A DNA stretch of 64,000 nucleotides, from positions 30,584,312 through 30,648,311 of the forward strand of contig NC_086352.1 of NCBI RefSeq assembly GCF_036324505.1, written 5' to 3'. The notes under the pieces are model-generated. The model saw only the letters and a list, made by a program, of their open reading frames with translations. It did no database searches and was not told the DNA's origin. Position numbers and translations under genes: made by a program. Below are positions 15,061-26,545 of the stretch, in pieces; the stretch's first letter is position 1, and every line of letters begins with the position of its first letter. The stretch comes from Eleginops maclovinus (lineage: Eukaryota > Chordata > Actinopteri > Perciformes > Eleginopidae).

Positions 15061-16910
15061 TTAAGATTTTTGCTGGGTTACATTAGGAACAAATATTTCT
15101 AAGCCCCTGTGGGTGGGTTTTATAATTTTCTGACAGTAAGTTTGTATTCCAAATTCAAAGGTAATCCCCACACTGGCTAAACAGATGAATGAGTCCTCAG
15201 AAGCTCAGTAATTGACTGCAACATCGCTCTGCCATTTCCTACCTAGGTACATTTTGTGGCTTGAGATTCGCACTGAGAGCAAGGGCTTAAAGACTAGCTG
15301 TCAGTCAGTGTGCACGCTAACTGCCATTAGCTGCTGGGGTGTACAGAGAGATGCATTACACCTTTTATGTCCTTTTACTCTCTGTGGCGTTGAGAGAAAA
15401 TCATCAGGTGAAGCTTTTACGCACCTATAATTATGTTATTGATGTTGCTGTGATTTGCAGTCGTGGTCACCACCATGTTCCTGTGCTTACCTCTACGGCA
15501 ATTATTATTCATCATTAATGCAGTAGTTGTGCATATGTTCTGCTGTCGGCCTTGTTGTTGGACCTAGATCCTACATATGGTGAAGGATATTTAACGTATG
15601 CATGTGCCTTGTTTATGGTGGACTGCTTTGCCATGACAAAGGTGTTGTTGTTGCTTTGCAGAGTTTTCTAGCCTAGCAATTCCTTGTCATCGAGAAGCAA
15701 TCTCATATCTCAGATGATTAATATGATAAAGCCCTACACAGCTTCCACTATAAAGAAATAGAGACATGTTTTTTGCAACCAGTAGTCATGAGTAAAATAA
15801 ACAAGACAATCAGTGATAAAGAGGCACAATAGGTTTTAGGAAACCTTAGCATCTGTTTAATTTATGCCTGGAGAACAAGAAAATAGATAACTCCAATTAA
15901 ACAGTGCTGTGCAGTATTACGTCAATTGTGCTGAGAAAAAAAACAGAGGGAAAGGGGGACAGGATGAAAACAGCAACCTTATGTCCAATCAGGAATTCTT
16001 CATAGGGTTAGGGTTTCATGGCTGATTGGGCAAGTGACACTGAAGATGCAGATTTCCATTCTGCAGTCCAAGTGTTCTTGGGTTGAGACTTACCTTGACT
16101 TAGTGGAGAGTTTAAATGCTGAATTAAAACAAATGTGAATATTTAAATGGAATAGAAACCAGAAGTTGGCATGTAACCTATGATGCAAATAGGGGATTGC
16201 AATCGGCTAAACTTCATCCTCCGACCTCGGATGAGATTTTAATGTGATTCAACAAGCGTATTTTAGTTCAGAAAAAGTTTAAAAAAAAATCATTCAAAAA
16301 GATCTTGGTTTAGGTTTTCATTACAAGATGCCTCCTTTGTTCTTGCAATGGATTCTTGCATGGTTGTACCACTCTTTGGAAAAAGAGAGGTTACAACTCT
16401 GTCCCCAGTAGGTAGCAGTTAGTGTTCATTGGTTACTTTTAAACAATAGTCAAGAAATTCCAGAAAAAAGTGTTTTTCCAAGAATATCAGACAGTTTCAT
16501 TCAAAGTATTGGCCTTCGACTAGTAGTTTCTAAAAGAAGGGACATGCCAAACTGATCTGATACAATCCTCAAAAAATAATGTTTTCCTTTTTTTTGCAGA
16601 AGTTTATATTGACCAACTGGCCATAAAGTAGCTGGAAGCTGATTTTAACATTCTTAGCAAAATGGTATCAAGTGGAAAAGCCTCATTGAGTCCAAAACAC
16701 ACAAGCATGCTATTAAGCAACAACCACAATAACATTTATTTCCTTTACTTACTCAAGTATTTTTTGTGTAACGCTAACCTAAACTTCCACCAAGTGTCAA
16801 TTTAGAAAAAGCTCAGATAATTTTGTCGTGGTCGTTTTGTAAATTTTCTGAGAACTTTAAATATTGTTTTTCCAATATGCTACAAAACACTTTAAGGAGG
16901 CAGTGACATA
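15061..16910. other. Noncoding, nothing recognised
   Basis: AT-rich unique-looking DNA up to the TA target site of the Tc1 element. The open frames are short and show no domain. Confidence 0.45.
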
Positions 16911-16939
16911 CAGTGGTATGCAAAAGTTTGGGCACCCCT
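16911..16939 (+). repeat. Left outer terminal inverted repeat of the Tc1 element
   Basis: 29 bp starting CAGTGGTATGCAAAAG and ending GGGCACCCCT, identical to the reverse complement of 18,532-18,560. Confidence 0.97.
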
Positions 16940-17098
16940 TAGGAAAACCACTGCATCAGTTTGTCACTTGCTGAGCTTTTGAAGCAGCAACTTCATTTTA
17001 ACATATGTTATACCTTATGGTAACAGAAACATCTCAGTAGTGAAATAACTTTTATTGGTCAAACAGAAACATGTTTATGTGCATTCAAACAAAAATAG

Positions 17099-17124
17099 GC
17101 ATGTGCATAAATTTGGGCACCCCT
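17099..17124 (+). repeat. Left inner direct repeat of the Tc1 element
   Basis: ATGTGCATAAATTTGGGCAC followed by CCCT, an imperfect second copy of the outer-end motif. It is the likely second transposase-binding site. Confidence 0.85.
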
Positions 17125-17138
17125 AAGAAATAATTCCA

Positions 17139-18161
17139 TTAATATTTAGTATTGCCTCCTTTTGCTGCAATAACGGCCTGTAGACGCCTCCTGTAGCCAC
17201 AGACAAGTCCCTTAAGCCTGGCAGGTGGTATTTTGGCCCATTCTTCCACACAAAACGTCTCCAGTTCAGTCAGGTTTCTTGGCCTCCGTGCATGGACAGC
17301 CTTCTTCAAATAAATCCATACATTTTCAATGATGTTAAGGTCTGGGGACTGGGATGGCCATTCCAGAACATTGTACCTGTGCTTCTGCATGAATTCCTTG
17401 GTGGATTTTGATCGGTGCTTAGGATCATTGTCCTGCTGAAAAATCCAACCCCGGCGTAGCTTCAACTTTGTGACTGACTCTAGAACATTCTTGTCAAGAA
17501 TCTCCTGGTACTGTAAGGAATTCATGTGGCCCTCAACTTTAACAAGTTTTCCAGTACCTGTGATAGCCACACAGCCCCATAACATGATAGATCCTCCACC
17601 AAATTTTACAGTGGGCAACAAGTTCTTTTCATTGAATGCAGTGTGTTTTTTTCGCCATGCATACCTGTTCATGTTATGACCAAATAACTCAATCTTGGTC
17701 TCATCTGACCACAGTATTTTGTTCCAAAATGCTTCTGGCTTGTCCAGATGTGCTTTTGCATACCTCATGCGACTCTTCTTGTGATTAACACTCAGGAAAG
17801 GCTTTTTGCACATCACCCTTCCAATGAGCTCTTCCTGGTGCAAAGTACGCTGGATTGTGGAACGGTGAACAACTACACCATCAGCAGCCAGATGTTGTTG
17901 TAGTTCTCTGGAGGTGGTCTGTGGCTTCTCTGTGACCATTTTCACCATCCTTCGCCTGTGCCTTTCCCCTATTTTTGTCGGCCTACCACATCTTTCCTTC
18001 ACACGGACTGTTCCTGTGGCCTTCCATTTCACAACTACGTTTCTGACTGTGGAGACAGACAGTTTAAACCTGTCAGATAATTTTTTGTACCCTTCTCCTA
18101 ATTTATAATGTTGGATTATCTTAGCTTTCAGGTCAGTGGAGAGTTGTTTTGAGGTCCCCAT
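17139..18161 (-). CDS. Tc1-type DD34E transposase, apparently intact
   Basis: This 340-residue cut-and-paste transposase binds the element's ends and moves it into TA sites in the nucleus. The start chosen is the internal Met of MGTSKQLSTDLK, the usual Tc1-family opening; an in-frame Met 12 codons upstream is possible but atypical. Residues 1-110 form the bipartite paired-like DNA-binding region: a first helix-turn-helix (LSDRFKLSVSTVRNVV), a GRPTK hinge, and a second helix-turn-helix ending near STIQRTLHQ. The catalytic part shows WSDETKIELFG (first Asp), FQQDNDPKH (second Asp) and SPDLNIIENVW (Glu). The second Asp and the Glu are 34 residues apart, as in DD34E enzymes. The length matches the roughly 340 residues usual for the family. 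No stop or frameshift is seen, so it may encode active enzyme; activity itself is untested. Confidence 0.93.
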   Translation of the reverse strand: MGTSKQLSTDLKAKIIQHYKLGEGYKKLSDRFKLSVSTVRNVVVKWKATGTVRVKERCGRPTKIGERHRRRMVKMVTEKPQTTSRELQQHLAADGVVVHRSTIQRTLHQEELIGRVMCKKPFLSVNHKKSRMRYAKAHLDKPEAFWNKILWSDETKIELFGHNMNRYAWRKKHTAFNEKNLLPTVKFGGGSIMLWGCVAITGTGKLVKVEGHMNSLQYQEILDKNVLESVTKLKLRRGWIFQQDNDPKHRSKSTKEFMQKHRYNVLEWPSQSPDLNIIENVWIYLKKAVHARRPRNLTELETFCVEEWAKIPPARLKGLVCGYRRRLQAVIAAKGGNTKY

Positions 18162-18347
18162 CTTGCCACTCCCTAAGAAAGAACCTAGGCCAGGCACAGC
18201 CAGCTATTACCTATGTTAAATAGCCTTTTTCATGATTGGTTCCACCTGTCTTTGTAATTGAAGGTCTAATGAGCTAATCAAAGCAATTTTGTGCAGCAAC
18301 CTGTCAGCTATAAATCCGTACAGGTGTTGAAATGAATGCTATTTATA

Positions 18348-18372
18348 AGGGTGCCCAAACTTTTGCACATCC
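18348..18372 (-). repeat. Right inner direct repeat of the Tc1 element
   Basis: The reverse complement reads GGATGTGCAAAAGTTTGGGC and then ACCCT, matching the outer end and the left inner copy with few changes. Confidence 0.85.
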
Positions 18373-18531
18373 CATTTTTTGCATTTTATTTTATTATAAT
18401 AAAACTATGTAATGCTACCCTAAGAATTTTGGTCTGGAAAACACTAAAACGTCTACATCTTTGTAGGAAAACAAATGTTGTTGCTGTGATCTTCTATTAT
18501 AAAGGAAAAGCAAATTGTCATGAAATCTCAG

Positions 18532-18560
18532 AGGGGTGCCCAAACTTTTGCATACCACTG
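18532..18560 (-). repeat. Right outer terminal inverted repeat of the Tc1 element
   Basis: A perfect 29-bp match, in reverse complement, to the left outer end, directly followed by the TA duplicate. Confidence 0.97.
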
Positions 18561-19362
18561 TATTACCTTTGGTATGTAGTTTGGAGATGTTGAAAAGTAT
18601 CCTATAGAAGAAAACATAATCAAGGCAACATTTAAATTCCCCAAGAAGTACTTTGCCATTGTTACAGAGCTGCATTTATTCTGTTACTAAAATATAATGC
18701 ATGAGCAGTCGACCTGAAAAAGGATAGGAGGCAGAAAACGTCCTGGGCCATGTTCATATTTCAATATCCAAGGGAAAATCCAGGAATAGAGTATTTACCT
18801 GTGGTCCTCGACTCTATAAGATAAGTAAAATGTAATTTCGCTGTGCAAATATGTGTGAAATTAAATACACAATAAAGGGACAGCTCTACAGGTACTGGAT
18901 TTATTCTGGCCATATTTACTTAGTATTTTATTGCATGTTCAGTTTAAGAGAGAGGAATATCACAACTGACTCTGTGACATTTCATGTCTGGGTGGTTCCA
19001 CATTTCTCTGTGGAGGCAGCTCGGAAGCAGATATCGGGTAAGCAGTTCTCTTATTGACAGGGATATAGCTCTTTATCAACCGGCTGAAGGAGGGTTGAGA
19101 TTGAGACGGGCCACAAATCCTGTTAAAGAACATTTTTATATCATGTGATAAGTTGTAGATGATAAACAGGTTGAGGGGGCCACGTTTAAATCGCATCAGA
19201 GGTTGGTTATGGAGTTTTCGGACGAGCTAGTATGCATCACAAGGGGAGCCACCTATGCAAAGTTCTGCTGGTTTCCAATCCATTCTCGAATCACTTTTCC
19301 AAGTTTGGAGCTACTTTTGCTCTCATCAGCTTCAATCAAATTGCCTTGAACTTTAATCACAC
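18561..19362. other. Noncoding, nothing recognised
   Basis: Unique-looking DNA between the Tc1 element and a fold-back MITE. No supported exon. Confidence 0.45.
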
Positions 19363-19577
19363 TAAAAAAACTGAAATGTTGACTATAATTAAATGTATTA
19401 CATCAACAGATTCCACAAAACTGTATTAGGTGAGTTGAAAGTGTTAATAGTATGTTTAACTAAATAAAAAACATATATCACATATTAATAGTATTTGTTT
19501 CAACTAACATAATACAGTCAAGTGAAATCTGTTGACATAACACATTCAATTAAAGTCAACGTTTCAGTTTTTTCAGT
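19363..19577. mobile_element. Fold-back (long-TIR) MITE
   Basis: The left half (ACTGAAATGTTGACTATAAT, then CATCAACAGATT) pairs with the right half read in reverse complement (ACTGAAACGTTGACTTTAAT, then GTCAACAGATTT). The arms are roughly 90 bp long with many substitutions, leaving only a short loop. A nearly all-arm, noncoding, AT-rich structure is typical of snap-back MITEs. TTGAACT lies at both outer edges, but a clean target duplication is not evident and the borders are approximate. Confidence 0.7.
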
Positions 19578-22500
19578 TCAACTATTTTTGTAAGCTACAT
19601 TTCTCTTTGAGGTTGTGAGATCATCACTCAAACCTTCCGGGGCATGTTTTTTTATTCGTGTTTTTAACAATGCCTTTCAGCTTTCATCACCAGTCCTACA
19701 TCTTGACTATAACTGGTGCCGATTTTCAAGCCCCATTCGCATCCCGTGGGTGGTTCCAACATGAAGGAATGTAAATCACTGACACCAATAAATACGAGTA
19801 GTTAAATGCTGCATAAATGGCACATGGTGCTATGCAAGCCTTCACAAGTAAATCAAACAATTGCCTGGAGTGGTGGATAAAATCAATATCCTCTGAAGAA
19901 TCTCTACATTATGAGTGTCCTATACTTTTTTTCTGCCAATGAAATGGTCTCCAACAGTTGAAAGACTGCTTTTAAGACATGTCTGTTTTCATTTATTAAA
20001 GCATGGCTTATTAGGACAAAACATTAAAGGACACAAAAGATAGAAACACACTAAAGGAGAGATGTAGCTCCAGAAAAGCTACAGCTCCAATAGTATTTAT
20101 TTGGCAGCTATGTATATATTCCCTGACAAAACCAAGTTTCAAAAATGAAAATCATACATCTGCGCTTTCCAGATTAATGCAGTGCAATAAACAGTGATTA
20201 TAGGCCCAATTTCCTCTGGGAACCCCATGTTGGGCCGTGAATATACAATTCACTTGATTGATAAGTCTGAATAAAAGGAAAAACTACTCAAACTGTGAGT
20301 AATGTTGAATAAGTCGCTGATGGAGCCATCAATTGGATCATAGTGTGTACTTCCTAACATGCTCGACTCTACATACTTCTTCAGGCTGCTGAGCAAAGGC
20401 TCTGATGCAATAAATGTATTCAGCTACAACCATCTTATTACTGCACATATTAGTACTTTCAAAGTCAATTTCAAACAACTTCATTATAAAAACTAAACTG
20501 GAGGTGTTACGGGGGGTAATACCTCAGACTAAATATACATTATGCGAATACAAAGATATGAGTGGAACAGAATGTATAGTATATTTCTACTCTAGAGGGA
20601 GAGGCAACAAACTCACCTGTCTTTGAGTAAAATAATTCTACAAATAAATATTATTATTTTATTATTAAATTAAAAGTTAAAATGATCTGCAGAAATAAAC
20701 CATAAACAATCCTTTCAAACATCTTCACATTACCAACAAAACACACTATAAGATAATACATTTTGGAATAAAGGTGTACAAAGTATGAAAGCCCACATTA
20801 TTCCAATAATTATGTAAACTTGAAGATGAAAGTCCACAAGATCAATATACTTTTTCCGCATATGTGTGTTTTTTTGAGTAAAGCAATTATCCAATTTGCA
20901 TTTTCATTGTATATTCCTATGGGTGACCGTATCAAAATGAAAGTGGAAGAGCTGTTTGACAGTTAATTTCATAAGACATACTCCACTTCAGCAGACAATA
21001 TAGAAATGTTAATTGAAAGTCATAATACAATTGCAATACAAACAATGTAACCAGATTTTTCATTTATTGAAACTATATTTAAGTCACAATTACAATGCAA
21101 TTTTCTAACAATTTAAGAATAATTGACATTTCATTTTCAAAAACAATCCTGCCATATAGCGGACATTACTCAGTTAAGTTAAATTACATTTAAAAAATGA
21201 GATGCAATACAAATGTTTTGCCTAAGTTACCTTATGTGCAAGCAATAACTAACTCACAATTATAATTAAAATTAAATGTTATATTTGAAAACAAAAACAG
21301 CATTCAGCTTTAATTTTCAAAGATTCTACCTGTCGTACAGGAGACAATACTAAAATGTTGAATCAAATAAAAGATAAACAAATATCAATACACTTTTTCT
21401 CAGGGGGACATTATTACTTTGTTAAGGTGCACTATGTAGAATGCACTTGTTTCATTATAATCTTTGTGTAAGTCAAACAGGGCAAGAAACACAAGTAGGC
21501 TTTAAGAAAATCCTTTCACCACATTATTGGTATGAGGTAATCAATGAGCCAAACTGGCATACATTGGAAATTGTGAGGCGGTCCTGTCCTCGTAAAATCC
21601 TAAAGTAAAATCCTCCCACAACAATAACAATAAAGAAAGCCCCTCTTTCCGTGATCGAAGATAGTTCATTTTGGCCATCATTGGAAAGCTATCACGTGAG
21701 CGTGAGTGAAAAATATTTCTCGGAGAAGAGACGGTGTTAAGCAGTTGCTCTGTGTGAGTGAGTGAGAGAATGTGGAGGAGAAAAAGTACAAGGAAAGCAA
21801 AGCAATTTGTACATCCCCGCCCACAGCGCTGCCAGCTCTGTGATGTGCGGGTCAGAGTGTGAGTAACCTACTAGCTCTGGCTGGGCTGCCCTTTCTGTCT
21901 CGCTGCACCTGTTTCACCACATTGAACACTTCACATGTTCCTCAGGGTCCTGGCTCCACACTCTTCTTAACGTACATGGCCTCGAAATAATGCTCATGGA
22001 CCGCCATTCAGAAGCATGCATTAGTAAACACACATACGAGGGCTACTATAACATGGAGTGAAGATGAAGGTCGGGAATAATAAAGATGATGTATTGAGTA
22101 AAGGTTATCCTGTCTCCAAGATGCTAATTGTTCTGTCAACAGTATTCATTTGCCAGGATTCCCAAAGGGCATGCATCCATTTTGTTTGTTTCAAGCAGAT
22201 GGGTTCTCTCTTTCTCCCTATGTGTGTGGGCTCAATGTTTATTTGTGCCTTTATTTATGCATATGTTGAGTGTTTGTGGTGAGCACACATTGGCATGTGT
22301 CTCTGTGTACCAAAGAATGCACGTTTAAATGCACATCATCCCCACATGTGTGTATGCACAGAGCCATTTGCAAAGCGCAGAAAGTGTAGGATGTGTGTCA
22401 TGATGGATTTAGAAGGGGCACGTCCCTTGATTCACTTTGACCACCAGAAAATGGAATCCACTAAAACAATTCAATAAAGCCTCAACTTAACTACAAGACA

Positions 22501-25500
22501 GACAAAGTTTCACTAAAAAGAAAAAAATAGCTGTAAAAGGAGAACTTGAATTGTAGGCATAGTGTATTGAATTATACTTGTGATCGGGGGGTTGAGGTTA
22601 GTGGGATATTGCAAACAAAGAACCTGATTAAAGGTGAGCATGAAATCAATCATAGGAAAAGCAGGTGTTTAGTAAACACAAACTGCTAGTACTGTTTCAA
22701 AATGGTTTAACCCCGAAAAACATGGTTTGAATCAAATTTAAATAAAAAACATTAGCTAAATAATTATTTCACAGGCTGATTAGGTTTCAGTCCGACCCTA
22801 AACCCTAACTCTTGTGTCATCATGTTGTTAGCTTGCGATGACATCATAGATCTACATGATAGGAATTGGGATCACACGATGCTTTAAATAATTACCATTG
22901 AAAAAACTTAAATATGGACATTGTTTAAGTTTTTGTTTTGTTCATGTTTTTACATTTTAATGTAGTAACATTTCTGAAACATGTCCGATTTGTGTCATTT
23001 TTAAAGATCATGACAGAGTTGCAGTACTGGTTTGTTGACTTGCTGACCTTATAATCCTATTTATCCTAGGTTGTACAGATTGTATGGATATGAAGCATTA
23101 GATTTAGATCATCGTATCACAAGCAATAAGCAAAATTACAAATGTAAACACTGTGGGACCATTTCTGTTGCAGAGTTTAACGGGTTAATATTGGCAAGTA
23201 ATCTGCTCTCGATGAGAAAATGGTAAAAAACTGAACATGCAGCGGGAATAAATACAGTACATGTGTAGCCTATTCCACAGACCTTTTACTGGATGGATCA
23301 TTTTATATTGTCTTGTTCTTTGGAAAGTCTGTTGCTATGTGACAACAATAAACTAAACCCCTGATTCCCTCCCATCCTGACAGTCAATGATGATGGTTTT
23401 CAGACCCAAGTGATGAATTAAGAACATTATATCCACAGCCAAGTTAAAAGGTTGTTCATAATGACGGCTGCTGTGGCACTGTTGGAAAGCCCTGCCGATG
23501 AAACACAGATAGATAGCCGGTGGAATTGCATTTATCCCGCCATTCATCAACAGGTCTACAGACTGCTGAAACACGGTGGAGTACTGATATGCAAACAGAT
23601 GACTCCATTTATAACTAACTGTGAGAGTGGAATTCAGGCTCCAGTTTCACCCACTAGAATCCAGTTTTACAACATTTGCAATTTATAAAACAAAATCTTT
23701 TTCAATCTGATGAAAAGAGTGTGTATGCATATTTGGTCTGCAGAGTTTTAATTGCATCTGTGTCCCTGGAGTTGTGTAATTTGAACATGTAGCCAGTCAC
23801 AAAAAAAAACGAGAAAAAAAACTCCTTTGCCCAAAAAAGAAGGGTGTTTTAAGAATCTTATTGTTATTTGTGCATGGTCACGGCTTAAATCTGTCCAGTA
23901 AGTTCATGAAGGAACCATTTTGCTTTTGATCGCTGTATAACAAACTGATTATTGACTTTACATTGCTTTGTACTCACTGTTGGTACAGCTGACAGGAACA
24001 GAAAGTACCATCATACTTCCTCTTCTACATTGCCAGCATTCTCTTTTGCTTCCCTCTTGCCTGCAATCATCGCTGCATGTTTTGTGCCCTTTCCAAATAT
24101 CACCTGACAATCAAACAGAGTGTACAGTAAGGTCTTATTGCCGTGGGAGGCCCTTTTTGTGTTGGCTAGTGTGATCAACCATTTATTGATCTAATTATTC
24201 CTATTAAGTGTATACTAAAAGGGTTTGACTAAATCCCTTTCATATTAGAAATCTTGCTAGGGGACAATGCCAATCAATTACACATTCTCCACAAATAGAG
24301 GAGTGCAGGAATGAGTCATGAAACCTGGACATAACTTATTTTACCACTTCAGGCTCCCTTGTCTCAAAGTCAACATATTTTGTAACATGTTTGTGAGTAG
24401 AAGCCTGAAACGGAAATTCTGGTTCACACAAGCTAAAAAGATGTTCACAATTTGTTCGAAGACATAGAATACATCAGTATTTATGCAATGATTGTCAAAA
24501 GAGGCTATGTGTCACAAAGAGTCCACCTTTAGCTGAGCAGTGGTGAGCCTGCACCGTATGTTAGCATTGTAAAGCCTAATGTTAGATTTTACTTCTAGCG
24601 ATTGCATTTGTGCCTAAATACTCACAAAGTGCTGTTCATTTTTGGATATTTTCCTGCCGAGCAAAACGTGTTAAGTATCTTAAACGAGCGTTTGCCACTG
24701 AGCTTATTGTTTGCAATTAACTGAAATGTTGTCGAAAAAGCCCTTGCGATGCAAAATTTAGGGTCAGCCTACCAATGACATCATCACTGCAATCCTCTAT
24801 CTGGGGCTGTTGCTCAGTAGGCGGATGATTGTCCACCAGTTGGAAGGTCCTTTTTTTAACTCCCTGTTTATATGTAAAAAGGTCCTTGGTCAAGCTAGTA
24901 ACCCAAACCCCAAATTGCAACGGTGTGTAAATGTGAATGATAGTTTTCCGGAGCACATGCTTAAAAGCTCAATACGGGGTCACAACGAGTAGAAAACATT
25001 ATGAAATACCATCCATTACTCACTCCCTATCATCTAAATGCCTTTGTTTGGACCACATCCATTTTCTGAATTCATTTTGATTTCAGTTACACCTGCTTAA
25101 AGTTTCATGACTGGATCTTGCATGGTTGGCCCTACTGCGGTGACACAATCTTAATTATGTTCCTCCAATGCAGAGTTTTACAAAGCTGGCAGAGTACTTA
25201 AAACTTCTTCTGTCATTGGTTTCCCCTGACGCACATTTTGCCATCATGACAAACACTCTCACAAGGTGAAAACAATACCAGCTTCCCTATTGCGGCTGGT
25301 ACAAAAAGAGCCCTTTTCTGTGAAAAAGTCAAGGCCGTATAAGTGCTGCATGTGCTCTACATGTATATAAATCTCATGTGTACTTAAAAGAAAAGTGTTG
25401 GGATGAATGACAAAAAGACTCGAGGTTGAGTCGTCAATTTGGCGGTCGAACGTTCAGAGGCGAGGATAGAAGAAATGGCCCTAAGTGGGAACGGTAGGTT

Positions 25501-25917
25501 AGTCCCTTGGCCATAGGCTTGCTTTCAGTTTCAGACCACTCTGTCAGAGTGTGGCCGATAATGAGGGGCACAAAGCGACACAGCTCACACTTACACCATA
25601 CAGTCTTAAGGTTAAATGATATGACAGTCTCTAACTAAGTCTTTTTTTACCTTAAAGGTCAGCTGAATATTTTATTGCCAGCCAGGCCTGGCAGTGTATT
25701 GAAATGGTAATGTAAATACCACTACAGGACAGCTTCAGTGAGGGAGGTCGCCTGAAAGGTCAGCCAGTCTCCGTTCACTGCTGCCTTATATCCATACACA
25801 GAAGGCACACACACACTAGCACAAACACTGTCAGTACTGCAAACACTACATTTAATGTTAAATAATTTGACACAAAAGTCACTTCCAGACACACGTAAAA
25901 CATGTTTTTTTAACTTT
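19578..25917. other. Noncoding desert
   Basis: AT-rich DNA without a supported gene. The part from about 20,640 to 21,420 is especially AT-rich and contains weakly similar internal blocks, possibly an old duplication too decayed to delimit. Short open frames at 22.0-22.5 and 23.3-23.7 kb show no domain. Confidence 0.4.
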
Positions 25918-26545
25918 GTTTCCTGAAAGTACAGAAACAAAAGCACATCACTGCAATGTGGCTGCATGCTGTTGGCTATGTCTAATAGTGCGATGCATCA
26001 GTTTAAAAATGAGTTTACTTTCCTAAAGCCGCATAAAACACAAATATACAAAAAATATGCTTGCAAATAACCAGCAAAACACAAAAGAATGCCAATCACA
26101 TACGCAACTTATCATATAGTTACAGATGGTTACACTACATGTCCATATGACCTAACATGTGACACATTGTTTAAGACAACTCACTTTTAACCGGTAAAAC
26201 TCAAAATAAAAAAAGCAATATAAATCTCATATCTGCATTACCGCTAGTTTGTCACACTTGCACAACAATTATACAACTGTGTCATAGGTGTCATATTTTC
26301 ACCACTTTAGCTGACCTGAAAATACAGGATAACAAGTGAATCACTGCAATGTTGGCTCGGTCTAATAAGTGATTGCATTAAATATGAAATACTAAAAAGT
26401 CCACTTACTAACAATATTTAGCTAACAAACACAAAATATTATTAAGCTACAGGTGGCTAGGCTACATTAGCTAGCAGTTGACGCATTGTTTCATATAAGA
26501 TATTCATCTTTCAAACAGTAAAACTACAATAAAAAGGCAACATTG
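25918..26545. repeat. Old, diverged local tandem duplication (two copies)
   Basis: Three landmarks recur in the same order in about 25,918-26,220 and 26,315-26,545: CCTGAAA..TACAG; TCACTGCAATGT..GGCT with GTCTAATA shortly after; and GAC(A/G)CATTGTTT with a GTAAAACT-containing block after it. The offset is 393 bp at TCACTGCAATG and 319 bp at CATTGTTT, so the copies have gained or lost sequence since duplicating. No coding potential. Confidence 0.6.

Larger units (their letters stand above)
16911..18560 (-). mobile_element. Complete Tc1/mariner transposon with IR/DR ends
   Basis: A 1,650-bp element flanked by TA on both sides (16,909-16,910 and 18,561-18,562), the expected target duplication. 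Its outermost 29 bp (start CAGTGGTATGCAAAAG) are a perfect inverted repeat. A second, imperfect copy of the same motif lies about 190 bp inside each end (17,099-17,124 and 18,348-18,372), giving the inverted-repeat/direct-repeat architecture of fish Tc1 elements such as Sleeping Beauty. It carries one uninterrupted transposase on the minus strand. Perfect outer ends, a clean TA duplication and an open frame all point to a young, possibly mobile copy. Confidence 0.95.

Noticed and set aside
22790..22812. Telomere-like ACCCTAAACCCTAAC word
   Set aside because: Only two units and not the vertebrate TTAGGG period; chance. The GGTTAGGGTTTC at 16,005 is likewise too short.
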